Source: Roseiarcus sp963770275
GTDB taxonomy: Bacteria; Pseudomonadota; Alphaproteobacteria; Rhizobiales; Beijerinckiaceae
Assembly: GCA_963770275.1 (NCBI GenBank)
Contig: CAVYPD010000025.1
Location: 1 to 64,000 of the forward strand
Length of the DNA: 64,000 nucleotides
Direction of reading: 5' to 3'
The notes beneath the pieces are model-generated. The model was not told the DNA's origin. It ran no database searches and worked only from the letters and a program-made list of their open reading frames with translations. Within the stretch, counting starts at the first letter, position 1. Every line of letters starts with the position of its first letter. Below are positions 10,270-17,494 of this stretch, one piece after another. The translations under genes and the position numbers were made by a program.

Positions 10270-11346
10270 GTGGACTCGCTGATGAGTGTTTCAGATCACG
10301 ATCAAGATCGGCAAACGGTTCTCGTCGCATTCGACAAGCAGATCGGGTGGTGTGAAAAGCTCGCCTCGCCATTCACGGCGCGGCTGCTTACAATTCTGCG
10401 AGACGACATCGCAGCCGGCGGCGCCAGCGCGGAACTGGCGCTCGGGTGGCCTGGCGATCCGGTCGCGGACGCCTTGGCTCTCAGGATGGCAGGAGCGCTG
10501 CACGCGCTCGCCTTGACCGGGTCGGCGCCTGCACTTGTCCCGTGCTATCCGCCGAGCGCGGCGCCAGTCGAGCCATTGCGGCCCGTCGTTCTCGACGTCG
10601 TCCGAGAGCATCAAAGCGCCATTCGCGCTTTTCTTGTTTCGCCCCCACAGACGAACGAGGTTGGTCGATCGGGCGTGCTGGTCGGAGGCTTTCTGGAGAT
10701 CGCCAAGGAGACTGGCCTGCCGCTCCGGTGTCTCGAAATCGGCGCGAGCGCAGGCCTCAACACCATCTGGGATCGCTATCACTATCGTCTCGGCGCGGTC
10801 GGCTGGGGCGACCCGCAGAGCCCCGTCAGCCTCGCGCCCAGTTGGGAAGGCCCGTCGCCGCCGGTCGACGCCCCACTCCGTGTGATCGAGCGTCATGCTT
10901 GCGACATCGCGCCAATCGATCTCGAAGACCCCGCCCAGCGCCTCCGCCTCAGAGCTTACATCTGGGCCGATCAGCGCGAGCGCCTGTCCCGTCTGGAAAG
11001 CGCCATCGACCTCGCACGCGCCCACGGTCCAAGAGTTGATCAGGCCGACGCCGCTGACTGGGTCAGAACAAAACTACGCGAACCGGCCGCGTCGAGCGCG
11101 ACGGTCCTCTACCATTCCATCATGTGGCAATACATGCCGCCAGAGACCCAGGCGAGCATCCGCGCGAGCCTTGACGAGGCCGGCGGCCGCGCGACCAGCG
11201 CTGCGCCTTTGGCCTGGTTGCGCTTCGAGCTGTTAGATTCCTTGTCTCAGCCGGAGCTTCGAATGACCTTATGGCCCGGCGCGCACGACGTTCGCCTGGC
11301 CGTCGCTCATCCTCACGGAAGCAGCGTGCAATGGTCGAGCTTGTAG
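10270..11346 (+). CDS. DUF2332 domain protein
   Basis: A 358-residue protein of the DUF2332 family (PF10094), function unknown. Recognisable blocks are QIGWCEKLASPFTARLL near the N-terminus, PCYPPS, the glycine-rich LRCLEIGASAGLNTIWDRY, which resembles an SAM-binding methyltransferase motif I, and VLYHSIMWQYMP followed by a C-terminal WPGAHDVRLA. The listed start is GTG at 10270; an in-frame ATG at 10282 is equally possible, and neither has a strong ribosome site. It follows panB by 27 bases and could be co-transcribed. A methyltransferase-like fold is my inference. Confidence 0.85.
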   Translation: MDSLMSVSDHDQDRQTVLVAFDKQIGWCEKLASPFTARLLTILRDDIAAGGASAELALGWPGDPVADALALRMAGALHALALTGSAPALVPCYPPSAAPVEPLRPVVLDVVREHQSAIRAFLVSPPQTNEVGRSGVLVGGFLEIAKETGLPLRCLEIGASAGLNTIWDRYHYRLGAVGWGDPQSPVSLAPSWEGPSPPVDAPLRVIERHACDIAPIDLEDPAQRLRLRAYIWADQRERLSRLESAIDLARAHGPRVDQADAADWVRTKLREPAASSATVLYHSIMWQYMPPETQASIRASLDEAGGRATSAAPLAWLRFELLDSLSQPELRMTLWPGAHDVRLAVAHPHGSSVQWSSL

Positions 11347-11377
11347 CTCAGGCGCGGCGAGGGAGCGCGCGTCTCAG

Positions 11378-11438
11378 CCCGCCCAATTCAGCACCATTTT
11401 GGCGCCGTCGCAGCCGGCGCAATGATCTCGAAGCCCTC
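11378..11438 (-). pseudogene. Fragment of threonine dehydrogenase C-terminus
   Basis: About 60 bases whose - strand reads EGFEI and, after a one-base shift, AGCDGAKMVLNWAG then stop. This parallels the end of the intact tdh 600 bases away (EGFEIMRRGESGKIVLDW). It is a relic too short to encode anything. It lies directly beside a regulator remnant, so this gap is a graveyard of partial copies. Confidence 0.45.
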
Positions 11439-11662
11439 ACGCGCCTTCAATGATCGACTTCAGGAAGGCCACATGGCGAGCGAAGGCCGCGCGCCCTTGC
11501 GCGCGGGCTTTGACCGTGGCGCGGGGCCTTCGGCCGACGAAAGCCGTGGTCACCTAGACGTAGCCCGCGCGCCAGATGATCGAGTTGCACGCCGAGGTTC
11601 TCGCCGGTCGCACCGGTCAACGTCTTGAGTCGGGTGAAGTCGATCGGGCGACAATCTCTTGC
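11437..11662 (-). pseudogene. Remnant of winged-helix (HTH_34/MarR-like) regulator
   Basis: On the - strand the sequence reads IDFTRLKTLTGATGENLGVQL, then, after a one-base frameshift and an in-frame TAG, VTTAFVGRR and GRAAFARHVAFLKSIIEG followed by TGA at 11437-11439. This is the wing and recognition-helix part of the short (~100 residue) winged-helix regulators common in Proteobacteria. The N-terminal ~20 residues, frame and one codon are lost, so it cannot produce the protein. Confidence 0.6.
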
Positions 11663-11986
11663 AGAAAATCAGAAATCAAGTTAGAGCTTGCCCCATGACC
11701 AATCTATCCCTTCCGCATGCCGAATCTTGGGGCCGCCGTTTCGACGGCGCTTTCGCGACGACAAAAGCGCGAGGAAAAATCTTCTTCTGAAAATCTCTTG
11801 TAACCCATTGATAAGTCTCGATTCGGACGAGAGAATCCAAGGAAATCCAAGGAAATCCAAACCTCAAATACGGGGGTTTTCGCAGCGAAACGGCGACTGC
11901 ACAAGAAAATCCAAACCGGGTCAACTGAACGACGCCGCGCCTGCCGCCGAAGGAGCCAAACGGACACCATCCAAATGCACGTCGCT
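11663..11986. other. Gene-less spacer with decamer repeat
   Basis: No credible gene. The only structure is a tandem decamer at 11831-11860 (gagaatccaa then ggaaatccaa twice), with another aatccaaacc copy near 11910. Base composition is more AT-rich than the flanks. Confidence 0.5.
11831..11860. repeat. Three-copy 10-bp tandem repeat
   Basis: Three consecutive decamers, gagaatccaa, ggaaatccaa and ggaaatccaa, the last two identical. Function unknown; could be slippage or a cluster of regulator half-sites. Confidence 0.6.
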
Positions 11987-13018
11987 CTAGGCGCTCTCCC
12001 AGTCCAGGACGATCTTGCCGCTCTCGCCTCTCCGCATGATCTCGAAGCCCTCGAGGAATTGCGCCGCCGGCAGTCGGTGGGTGATGACCTTGCGCACGTC
12101 GAGCCCGCTTTCCAGCATCGCGATCATCTTGTGCCAGGTCTCGAACATCTCGCGCCCATAGATCCCCTTGATGGTGAGTTGCTTGAAGATGATCTTGTTC
12201 CAGTCGACCAGCGCAGGCTTCGCCGGCAGGCCGAGCAGGGCGACGCGGCCGCCGGTGAGGATAGTGTCGAACAGCTGATCGAACGCCGCAGGCGCACCGC
12301 TCATTTCGAGCGCGACATCGAAGCCCTCGGTCATCTTGAGCCGGCTCATCGTCTCCTTGAGATCGGTCTTCGAGACGTCGACCGCGACGACGTCGGCAAC
12401 CTCTTCCGCAAGCTTGAGGCGCTTCGGGTTGATGTCGGTGATCACCACATGCCTCGCGCCAATGTGGCGCGCGACCGCGGCGGCCATGATGCCGATCGGC
12501 CCCGCCCCGGTGATCAGCACGTCCTCGCCCACGAGATCGAAGGCGAGCGCGGTATGGACCGCGTTGCCGAGCGGATCGAGGATCGCGCCGAGCTCGTCGT
12601 CGACGTCGTCGGGCAAGGGTACGATGTTGAACGCCGGCACCCGCACATATTCGGCGAAGGCGCCCGGGATGTTGACGCCGATGCCGCGCGTCTCCGGATC
12701 GAGATGATAGCGCCCGCCGCGCGCAGCGCGGCTCCTCATGCCGATCACATGGCCCTCGCCTGACACGCGCTGGCCGACCTTGAGACGTCGCACATTGGCC
12801 CCAAGTTCGGCGATTTCGCCCGAATATTCATGGCCCACGGTCATGGGCGTCGGGATCGTCTTCTGGGCCCACTCGTCCCAATTGAAAATATGGATGTCGG
12901 TGCCGCAGATGCCGGTCTTGTGCACCTTCACCAGCACGTCGTCGGGGCCGATCTCGGGGATCGGCTGATCCTCGAGCCACAGGCCCGGCTCCGGCTTTTC
13001 CTTGACGAGGGCTTTCAT
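11987..13018 (-). CDS. tdh: L-threonine 3-dehydrogenase
   Basis: A 343-residue medium-chain zinc dehydrogenase that oxidises threonine with NAD+ to 2-amino-3-ketobutyrate. Motifs seen: GICGTDIHIFNWDEWAQ and VGHEYSGEI (catalytic zinc Cys and His), LGNAVHTAL, and the Rossmann loop ITGAGPIGIMAAAVARHIGA with a following Asp. The start chosen is the ATG at 13018 (MKALVKEKPEPG), preceded by a GGGAG site. The lobe that normally carries four structural-zinc cysteines reads GMRSRAARGGRYHLDPETRG here, with none of the cysteines. No kbl gene is adjacent, so the next pathway step must be encoded elsewhere. Confidence 0.93.
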   Translation of the reverse strand: MKALVKEKPEPGLWLEDQPIPEIGPDDVLVKVHKTGICGTDIHIFNWDEWAQKTIPTPMTVGHEYSGEIAELGANVRRLKVGQRVSGEGHVIGMRSRAARGGRYHLDPETRGIGVNIPGAFAEYVRVPAFNIVPLPDDVDDELGAILDPLGNAVHTALAFDLVGEDVLITGAGPIGIMAAAVARHIGARHVVITDINPKRLKLAEEVADVVAVDVSKTDLKETMSRLKMTEGFDVALEMSGAPAAFDQLFDTILTGGRVALLGLPAKPALVDWNKIIFKQLTIKGIYGREMFETWHKMIAMLESGLDVRKVITHRLPAAQFLEGFEIMRRGESGKIVLDWESA

Positions 13019-13265
13019 TGAGCAGGGCTCCCGCTGGGGTGATTGGCGGTCAGCGGCATTCGTCGACCGCCTCAAGTCTTCTGGCCGCGGCAACTTAGGC
13101 TGATCGGAACGCGGCGGCTATCATGGCGGCCATTTCGGGCGCGCCTCGGCCTAAACGCATGACGCGCACGGTCATCTAGACGACACGTGCGACGCCTCTA
13201 GTGATCCGCTGACGGATCGCAGCTGCTAGTCGCGCGAAGCCGTTTCTACATTCGGAAGCCAATCG

Positions 13266-13520
13266 ATGAAGTTTGCCACAACGTTCGCCGCCATGATGAT
13301 CGCCGGTATGCTGCCGCTTCAGCTTTGACGGCCAAATGACGCCGCCAACGGGCAATGCCTGTGGCGAGTTGAGCTCAAATCCCAACGCATTTGGCGTCGG
13401 GCATTTCACCCTTACGGGGATTCCTGAAGCGTCGACTTGGCGCTGATGTTGATCGGTTTTGCCGGGTTCGGCGTTGCGGGCTATCGCGCCTCGCAGAAGC
13501 TCGCCTCGGCCGCAGGGTAG
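13266..13520 (+). pseudogene. PEP-CTERM sorted protein, degenerate remnant
   Basis: A secretory start MKFATTFAAMMIAGMLPLQL is followed immediately by a stop. In the neighbouring frame NAFGVGHFTLTGIPEASTW continues. After one missing base near 13441 a hydrophobic helix and basic tail follow, ALMLIGFAGFGVAGYRASQK, ending TAG at 13518-13520. 'IPEASTWALMLIGFAGFGVAGYR' type ends, split here in two frames, are the PEP-CTERM signal recognised by exosortase. The protein between signal peptide and sorting signal is only ~50 codons, so internal sequence has also been lost. No exosortase is in the window. Confidence 0.6.
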
Positions 13521-13697
13521 CCTCTTGTAGCAGGGGCGACGCTTCGGCGTCCGCCCCGGTTCGAACTCGCGAGGCTACGCATTGACCAAGCGCCCCGCCC
13601 AGGAGGGAGGGAAAGCTGGGCGGGGCGTAGGGCGCGGAGCTGGAGGTCTCCGCGCTGAACTCGAACCTTGCAACGCACGGTGACCACATAATGACGC

Positions 13698-13722
13698 AAA
13701 AAGGGCGGCCACCGGCCGCCCT
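13698..13722 (-). terminator. Rho-independent terminator behind csbD
   Basis: A perfect 9-bp inverted repeat, agggcggcc and ggccgccct, with a 3-base loop. On the - strand it is followed by TTTTTGCG. It lies 24 bases past the csbD stop and fits termination of that transcript. Confidence 0.85.
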
Positions 13723-13745
13723 CCATCGATTGCTACGACGCTTTA

Positions 13746-13928
13746 CTACTTGTCGTTGGCGTGCCGAACGGCGTCCTTGACGTCGCCGAGCGCTTCGCGG
13801 GCGTTGCCCTTCGCCTTGTCCATCTTGCCCTCGGCCTGCAATCCCTTGTCGTCCATCAGCTTGCCGGCGGCGTCCTTCATGGCGCCCTTGGCCTTGTCCG
13901 CGGCGCCTTTGATATGTTCTTTGTCCAT
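13746..13928 (-). CDS. CsbD-family stress protein
   Basis: A 60-residue, Lys/Ala/Asp-rich CsbD-like (PF05532) protein: MDKEHIKGAADKAKGAMKD, then KAKGNAREALGDVKDAV. The family is small, soluble, largely helical and often sigma-factor controlled under general stress; its molecular role is unknown. The ATG at 13928 is chosen because AAAGGAGG sits 7-8 bases upstream. A strong terminator follows the gene, so it is probably monocistronic. Confidence 0.9.
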   Translation of the reverse strand: MDKEHIKGAADKAKGAMKDAAGKLMDDKGLQAEGKMDKAKGNAREALGDVKDAVRHANDK

Positions 13929-14126
13929 GACAGCCTCCTTTGAGAGCTGCCGAAACAACGCAGGCCGCCGCCTTAGGTTCCCGCGGTCGGCCAAAGGGCC
14001 TTCCGATCAACAATTGTGCCGGCACCCACTGACCTTCAAAAACCGCCTGTCTCTTCAGGGCTGAAATAATGATAGGATGTTGCGAGCCGCCGTGACGACC
14101 GAATCAAGCAGCGGCGCGAGGAACGA

Positions 14127-14543
14127 ATGACTGCGGCGTTCGGAAAATCCTGTGGAGCATGCACGATGTGCTGCTCGGCGCTGGAGATCGACTATTTCAA
14201 GAAGCCCCCGGGCCCCAAGTGCGTCAATTGCCTCTCCGGCGGCGGCTGCGCGATCTATACCGACCGCCCGGAAGTTTGTCGCGACTTCGAGTGCGAATGG
14301 CTGACACGGCGCGATCTGTCGCGCCAGCTGCGCCCAGATCTCGTCGGGACGATATTGATGGAGGACGCGGACAGCGACGAATATCGCGCCGTTTGCTCGC
14401 CGGCGAAGCCGATGTCGTGGCGCCATCCGATGGTGTTCGCCCATCTGGTCGCGATGGCCAAGTCAGGCCGGATCGTCGTGGCGAAGGCGGGGCTTACGTC
14501 GTGGCGGATTTTCGGCTCGGGCGAATGGGGACCGACCGTTTGA
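14127..14543 (+). CDS. YkgJ-type CxxCxxCC zinc/iron-chelating domain protein
   Basis: A 138-residue cytosolic protein with the Cys cluster SCGACTMCCSALEI at residues 8-21, then CVNCLSGGGCAIYTDRP and VCRDFECEWL. This is the pattern of the YkgJ/PF03692 family, proposed to bind a zinc or iron-sulfur centre. The C-terminal half is not distinctive. It starts ATG at 14127 with GAGGAACGA upstream. It precedes glnB by ~200 bases in the same direction but no functional link is evident. Confidence 0.82.
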   Translation: MTAAFGKSCGACTMCCSALEIDYFKKPPGPKCVNCLSGGGCAIYTDRPEVCRDFECEWLTRRDLSRQLRPDLVGTILMEDADSDEYRAVCSPAKPMSWRHPMVFAHLVAMAKSGRIVVAKAGLTSWRIFGSGEWGPTV

Positions 14544-14750
14544 TCGGCTGCCCGATTATTGGCCAAGGCGCCTATTTGAGCGGCGCCGGAACGGACGCCG
14601 TCTCGGTCCTGACCTCTTAACAGGCGCCCGGTGGCGCGATCCCTTATCCGATGCTATTGACCCCTTCGGCCGCGCTCCCCCTGCCGCGCCGCCAAAAAGG
14701 GGTCTTGGATCGGCGCGGCCGACCCCGCGGGGATGAGGAGTTTGGCCGAA
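14544..14750. other. Upstream region of glnB
   Basis: Holds an 8-bp inverted repeat, gacccctt (14659) and aaggggtc (about 14699), separated by ~32 bases. I find no consensus -24/-12 (sigma-54) element here, although glnB-glnA promoters often have one. Confidence 0.4.
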
Positions 14751-15089
14751 ATGAAGAAGATCGAGGCGATCATCAAGCCGTTCAAACTCGACGAGGTGAA
14801 GGAGGCGCTGCAGGAGGCGGGAATCCAAGGAATCACCGTCCTCGAGGCGAAAGGCTTCGGCCGGCAAAAGGGACATACCGAGCTTTATCGGGGGGCTGAG
14901 TATGTCGTCGACTTTCTGCCCAAGGTGAAGATCGAAGTCGTGGTTTCGGACGAAAATCTCCGTCCGGCGATCGAAGCGATCCGCAGTGCGGCGCAAACGG
15001 GCCGGATCGGGGATGGCAAGATATTTGTATCGCAGATCGAGGAAGCCATTCGCATCCGCACCGGAGAGACCGGCGCCGATGCGGTCTAA
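14751..15089 (+). CDS. glnB: Nitrogen regulatory protein P-II
   Basis: A 112-residue P-II signal protein that senses 2-oxoglutarate, ATP/ADP and glutamine (via uridylylation) and controls glutamine synthetase adenylylation and NtrB. It starts MKKIEAIIKPFKLDEVKEAL; the T-loop GRQKGHTELYRGAEYVVDF carries uridylylation Tyr51, and the C-loop has GRIGDGKIFV. An upstream in-frame GTG/ATG would add six residues; the ATG at 14751 gives the family length. It precedes glnA by 75 bases, the classical alphaproteobacterial glnBA operon. Sequence is GlnB-like (no amtB next door) rather than GlnK. Confidence 0.96.
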   Translation: MKKIEAIIKPFKLDEVKEALQEAGIQGITVLEAKGFGRQKGHTELYRGAEYVVDFLPKVKIEVVVSDENLRPAIEAIRSAAQTGRIGDGKIFVSQIEEAIRIRTGETGADAV

Positions 15090-15164
15090 AGGCGTTTCAG
15101 GCTGACGAGGGCGCCCAGCCACCCTAGGCGGGCGAAGCAGAAGTTAATCATCAAGGAAGGGCAA

Positions 15165-16577
15165 ATGATGAAGACCGCCAAGGATGTCCTGAAGGCGATC
15201 AAGGACAATGACGTTAAATATGTCGATCTGCGCTTCACCGATCCACGCGGCAAATGGCAGCACGTGACCTTCGATCAGACGCTGATCGACGAGGACGCGT
15301 TCGCCGAGGGCCTGATGTTCGACGGGTCGTCGATCGCCGGCTGGCGAGCGATCAACGAGTCCGACATGACGCTTATGCCCGATCCGGGTTCGGCGTGCAT
15401 GGACCCGTTCTTCGCCGCCTCGACGATGGTCATCAATTGCGACATTCTGGATCCCGCCAGCGGCCAGCCGTATAACCGCGATCCGCGCGGCATCGCAAAG
15501 AAGGCCGAGGCCTATCTCAAGTCGACCGGCATCGGCGATACGATCTTCGTCGGCCCGGAGGCCGAGTTTTTCGTGTTTGACGACGTTCGCTTCTCCTCCG
15601 ATCCTTACAATTCCGGTTTCCACATCGACTCGATCGAACTGCCGACCAATTCCGATACGACTTACGAGGGCGGCAATCTTGGCCACCGCGTGCGCACCAA
15701 GGGGGGTTATTTCCCAGTGCCGCCGCAGGACTCGGCGCAGGACATGCGCGGCGAAATGCTCGCGGCGATGGCGCAGATGGGCGCCGTGGTCGAGAAGCAC
15801 CATCACGAGGTCGCTTCCGCTCAGCACGAACTCGGTCTCAAGTTCGGCCCGCTGACCACGATGGCGGATCACATGCAGGTCTATAAGTACTGCATCCACA
15901 TGGTGGCGCAGAGCTACGGCAAGACGGCGACCTTCATGCCCAAGCCGATCTTCGGCGACAACGGCTCGGGCATGCACGTCCATCAGTCGATCTGGAAGGG
16001 CGGCAAGCCCATCATGGCCGGCAACAAATACGCCGACCTCAGCCAGGAGTGCCTGTATTACATCGGCGGCATCATCAAGCACGCGAAGGCGCTCAACGGC
16101 TTCACCAATCCCTCGACCAACAGCTACAAGCGCCTGGTCCCGGGCTATGAGGCGCCGGTTCTGCTCGCCTATTCGGCTCGCAACCGCTCGGCCTCTTGCC
16201 GCATTCCGTGGACGGCCAACCCGAAGGCCAAGCGTGTCGAGGTCCGCTTCCCGGACCCGATGGCGAACCCCTATCTCGCCTTCTCGGCGATGCTGATGGC
16301 GGGCCTCGACGGCATCCAGAACAAGATCGATCCCGGCCCGGCGATGGACAAGGACCTCTACGACTTGCCGCCGAAGGAACTCAAAAAGATCCCGACCGTT
16401 TGCGGATCCTTGCGCGAGGCGCTCTCTAACCTCGACAAAGACCGCGCGTTCCTCAAGGCGGGCGACGTGTTCAACGACGACTTCATCGACAGCTATATCG
16501 AGCTGAAGATGACCGACGTGATGCGCTTCGAGATGGCGCCTCATCCGGTCGAATTCGACATGTACTATTCGTACTGA
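15165..16577 (+). CDS. glnA: Glutamine synthetase type I
   Basis: A 470-residue dodecameric GSI that makes glutamine from glutamate, ammonia and ATP. Motifs: MFDGSSIAGW (50-60), the metal-site GPEAEFFVFD (130-139), the ATP loop KPIFGDNGSGMHVHQS, NRSASCRIP and the adenylylation site KDLYDLPP (Tyr399). Adenylylation control fits the glnB gene directly upstream. The start may be either of two adjacent ATGs (15165 or 15168); AAGGAAGGGCAA lies just before. A strong hairpin terminator follows, so glnB-glnA form a complete unit. Confidence 0.97.
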   Translation: MMKTAKDVLKAIKDNDVKYVDLRFTDPRGKWQHVTFDQTLIDEDAFAEGLMFDGSSIAGWRAINESDMTLMPDPGSACMDPFFAASTMVINCDILDPASGQPYNRDPRGIAKKAEAYLKSTGIGDTIFVGPEAEFFVFDDVRFSSDPYNSGFHIDSIELPTNSDTTYEGGNLGHRVRTKGGYFPVPPQDSAQDMRGEMLAAMAQMGAVVEKHHHEVASAQHELGLKFGPLTTMADHMQVYKYCIHMVAQSYGKTATFMPKPIFGDNGSGMHVHQSIWKGGKPIMAGNKYADLSQECLYYIGGIIKHAKALNGFTNPSTNSYKRLVPGYEAPVLLAYSARNRSASCRIPWTANPKAKRVEVRFPDPMANPYLAFSAMLMAGLDGIQNKIDPGPAMDKDLYDLPPKELKKIPTVCGSLREALSNLDKDRAFLKAGDVFNDDFIDSYIELKMTDVMRFEMAPHPVEFDMYYSY

Positions 16578-16602
16578 GCAGACGTTCGCGTCTGACGTAC
16601 GA

Positions 16603-16630
16603 CCAAGGGCGGCTTGCGGGCCGCCCTTGG
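16603..16630 (+). terminator. glnA terminator hairpin
   Basis: A perfect 11-bp stem, ccaagggcggc and gccgcccttgg, with a 6-base loop, 26 bases after the glnA stop. It is followed by cgtttc rather than a long T-run. Confidence 0.8.
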
Positions 16631-16677
16631 CGTTTCAAACGCCGCCGCCCGCGCAAATAAACGCGCGTAAGCGTCAT

Positions 16678-16731
16678 TAAACGCTACTAAACGCTACTAA
16701 AATAGCTAGCGTTTAGTAGCGTTTATTTTTT
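16678..16731 (+). terminator. Long hairpin with T-run built from TAAACGCTAC repeats
   Basis: A perfect 19-bp stem: taaacgctactaaacgcta at 16678-16696 and its complement at 16707-16725. A 10-base loop separates the arms and TTTTTT follows at 16726-16731. The left arm is itself two direct decamers. It could be a second, very strong terminator behind glnA or a mobile palindromic unit. Confidence 0.7.
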
Positions 16732-17325
16732 CGAATCGGGACTTTTCAATGGGTTACAGCCGATTCAAATAAAAAAACTGTTCCCGTTCGCGGCAGCTGC
16801 AGATAGTCCTCGCGCGATTGCCAATGCGCTCCCCTTCCTTTTTCGCACCGCGGGGCGCTCGCTGTTCAATCTGGCCAAGCGGAAAGATTACCATTGCCTT
16901 CTGGTTTTGACAAGGAAATGTGCGGGACTCTTCGCCGAAGCGCGCGGCGGCAGGCAGGTCTGAAGCTATATCATTAATGTATAAGAAGAATGAGGTGCTT
17001 GGCGTGTTTTCGGCCTGGAAGGATCGGCTCACTGTCCGCCTTTCGCCTGACCATGTTGGCGTCTGCTGCAGAACCATTACACGGCGCTTACAAGCCGCTT
17101 ACTAGCCGAACATATCCGGTTTGCACCGGGGGTCCATTGTCATCGGGTTCGGTCCTCGATGGCCGTCGCGGAGGGGCGGGGGTCGAGCCTCCGAGCAGCG
17201 GCATCTTCCGGCTAAGTGCAGCGTGCCACAATCTCTGCGCCACCCCGCCGTTCTAGCATTCCAACGAAGAAGAAGCTGAACAATGGTTTTCCAAATCGTC
17301 GCAATGATACCCAGCGCAATAGTAG
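16732..17325. other. AT-richer gene-less region
   Basis: About 600 bases without a credible coding frame; the open frames here lack ribosome sites and family features. It forms the left part of the upstream region of the large repeat protein gene. Confidence 0.5.
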
Positions 17326-17349
17326 GTAGTTCTACCTAAGTAGAACTAC
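17326..17349. promoter_or_regulatory. Inverted repeat, possible operator
   Basis: Ten-base arms gtagttctac (17326-17335) and gtagaactac (17340-17349) separated by ctaa form a perfect inverted repeat. It lies 8 bases before a CRP-like palindrome and ~150 bases before the repeat-protein start, so it is a likely regulator site, perhaps LuxR/FixJ-type. The protein is unknown. Confidence 0.55.
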
Positions 17350-17356
17350 GCCTCCC

Positions 17357-17372
17357 TGTGACGTGCGTCACA
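17357..17372. promoter_or_regulatory. CRP/FNR-type palindrome
   Basis: The sequence tgtgacgtgcgtcaca is a perfect 16-base palindrome of the CRP class (TGTGA-N6-TCACA). It stands ~120 bases upstream of the repeat protein, which is probably under cAMP-CRP or related Crp/Fnr control. Confidence 0.7.
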
Positions 17373-17494
17373 ATCGAGGCTTAGAATTATGTCTAAGTCA
17401 TTGGATCAGTTTTGTCCGCCCTTCGACACTCTCGGACAGATTAATTAAAATAGTATAGGCGGGTCTGTCAGTACAAGCTTGCGGCGAGGAATTC

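Noticed and set aside
11831..11860. CRISPR-like repeat
   Set aside because: Three adjacent 10-base units without spacers; simple tandem repeat.
11975..12763. 262-codon + strand frame opposite tdh
   Set aside because: Entirely antisense to a complete threonine dehydrogenase and without recognisable domains.
16754..17077. 107-codon - strand frame in the region after glnA
   Set aside because: No ribosome site, no similarity and mixed composition; treated as non-coding.
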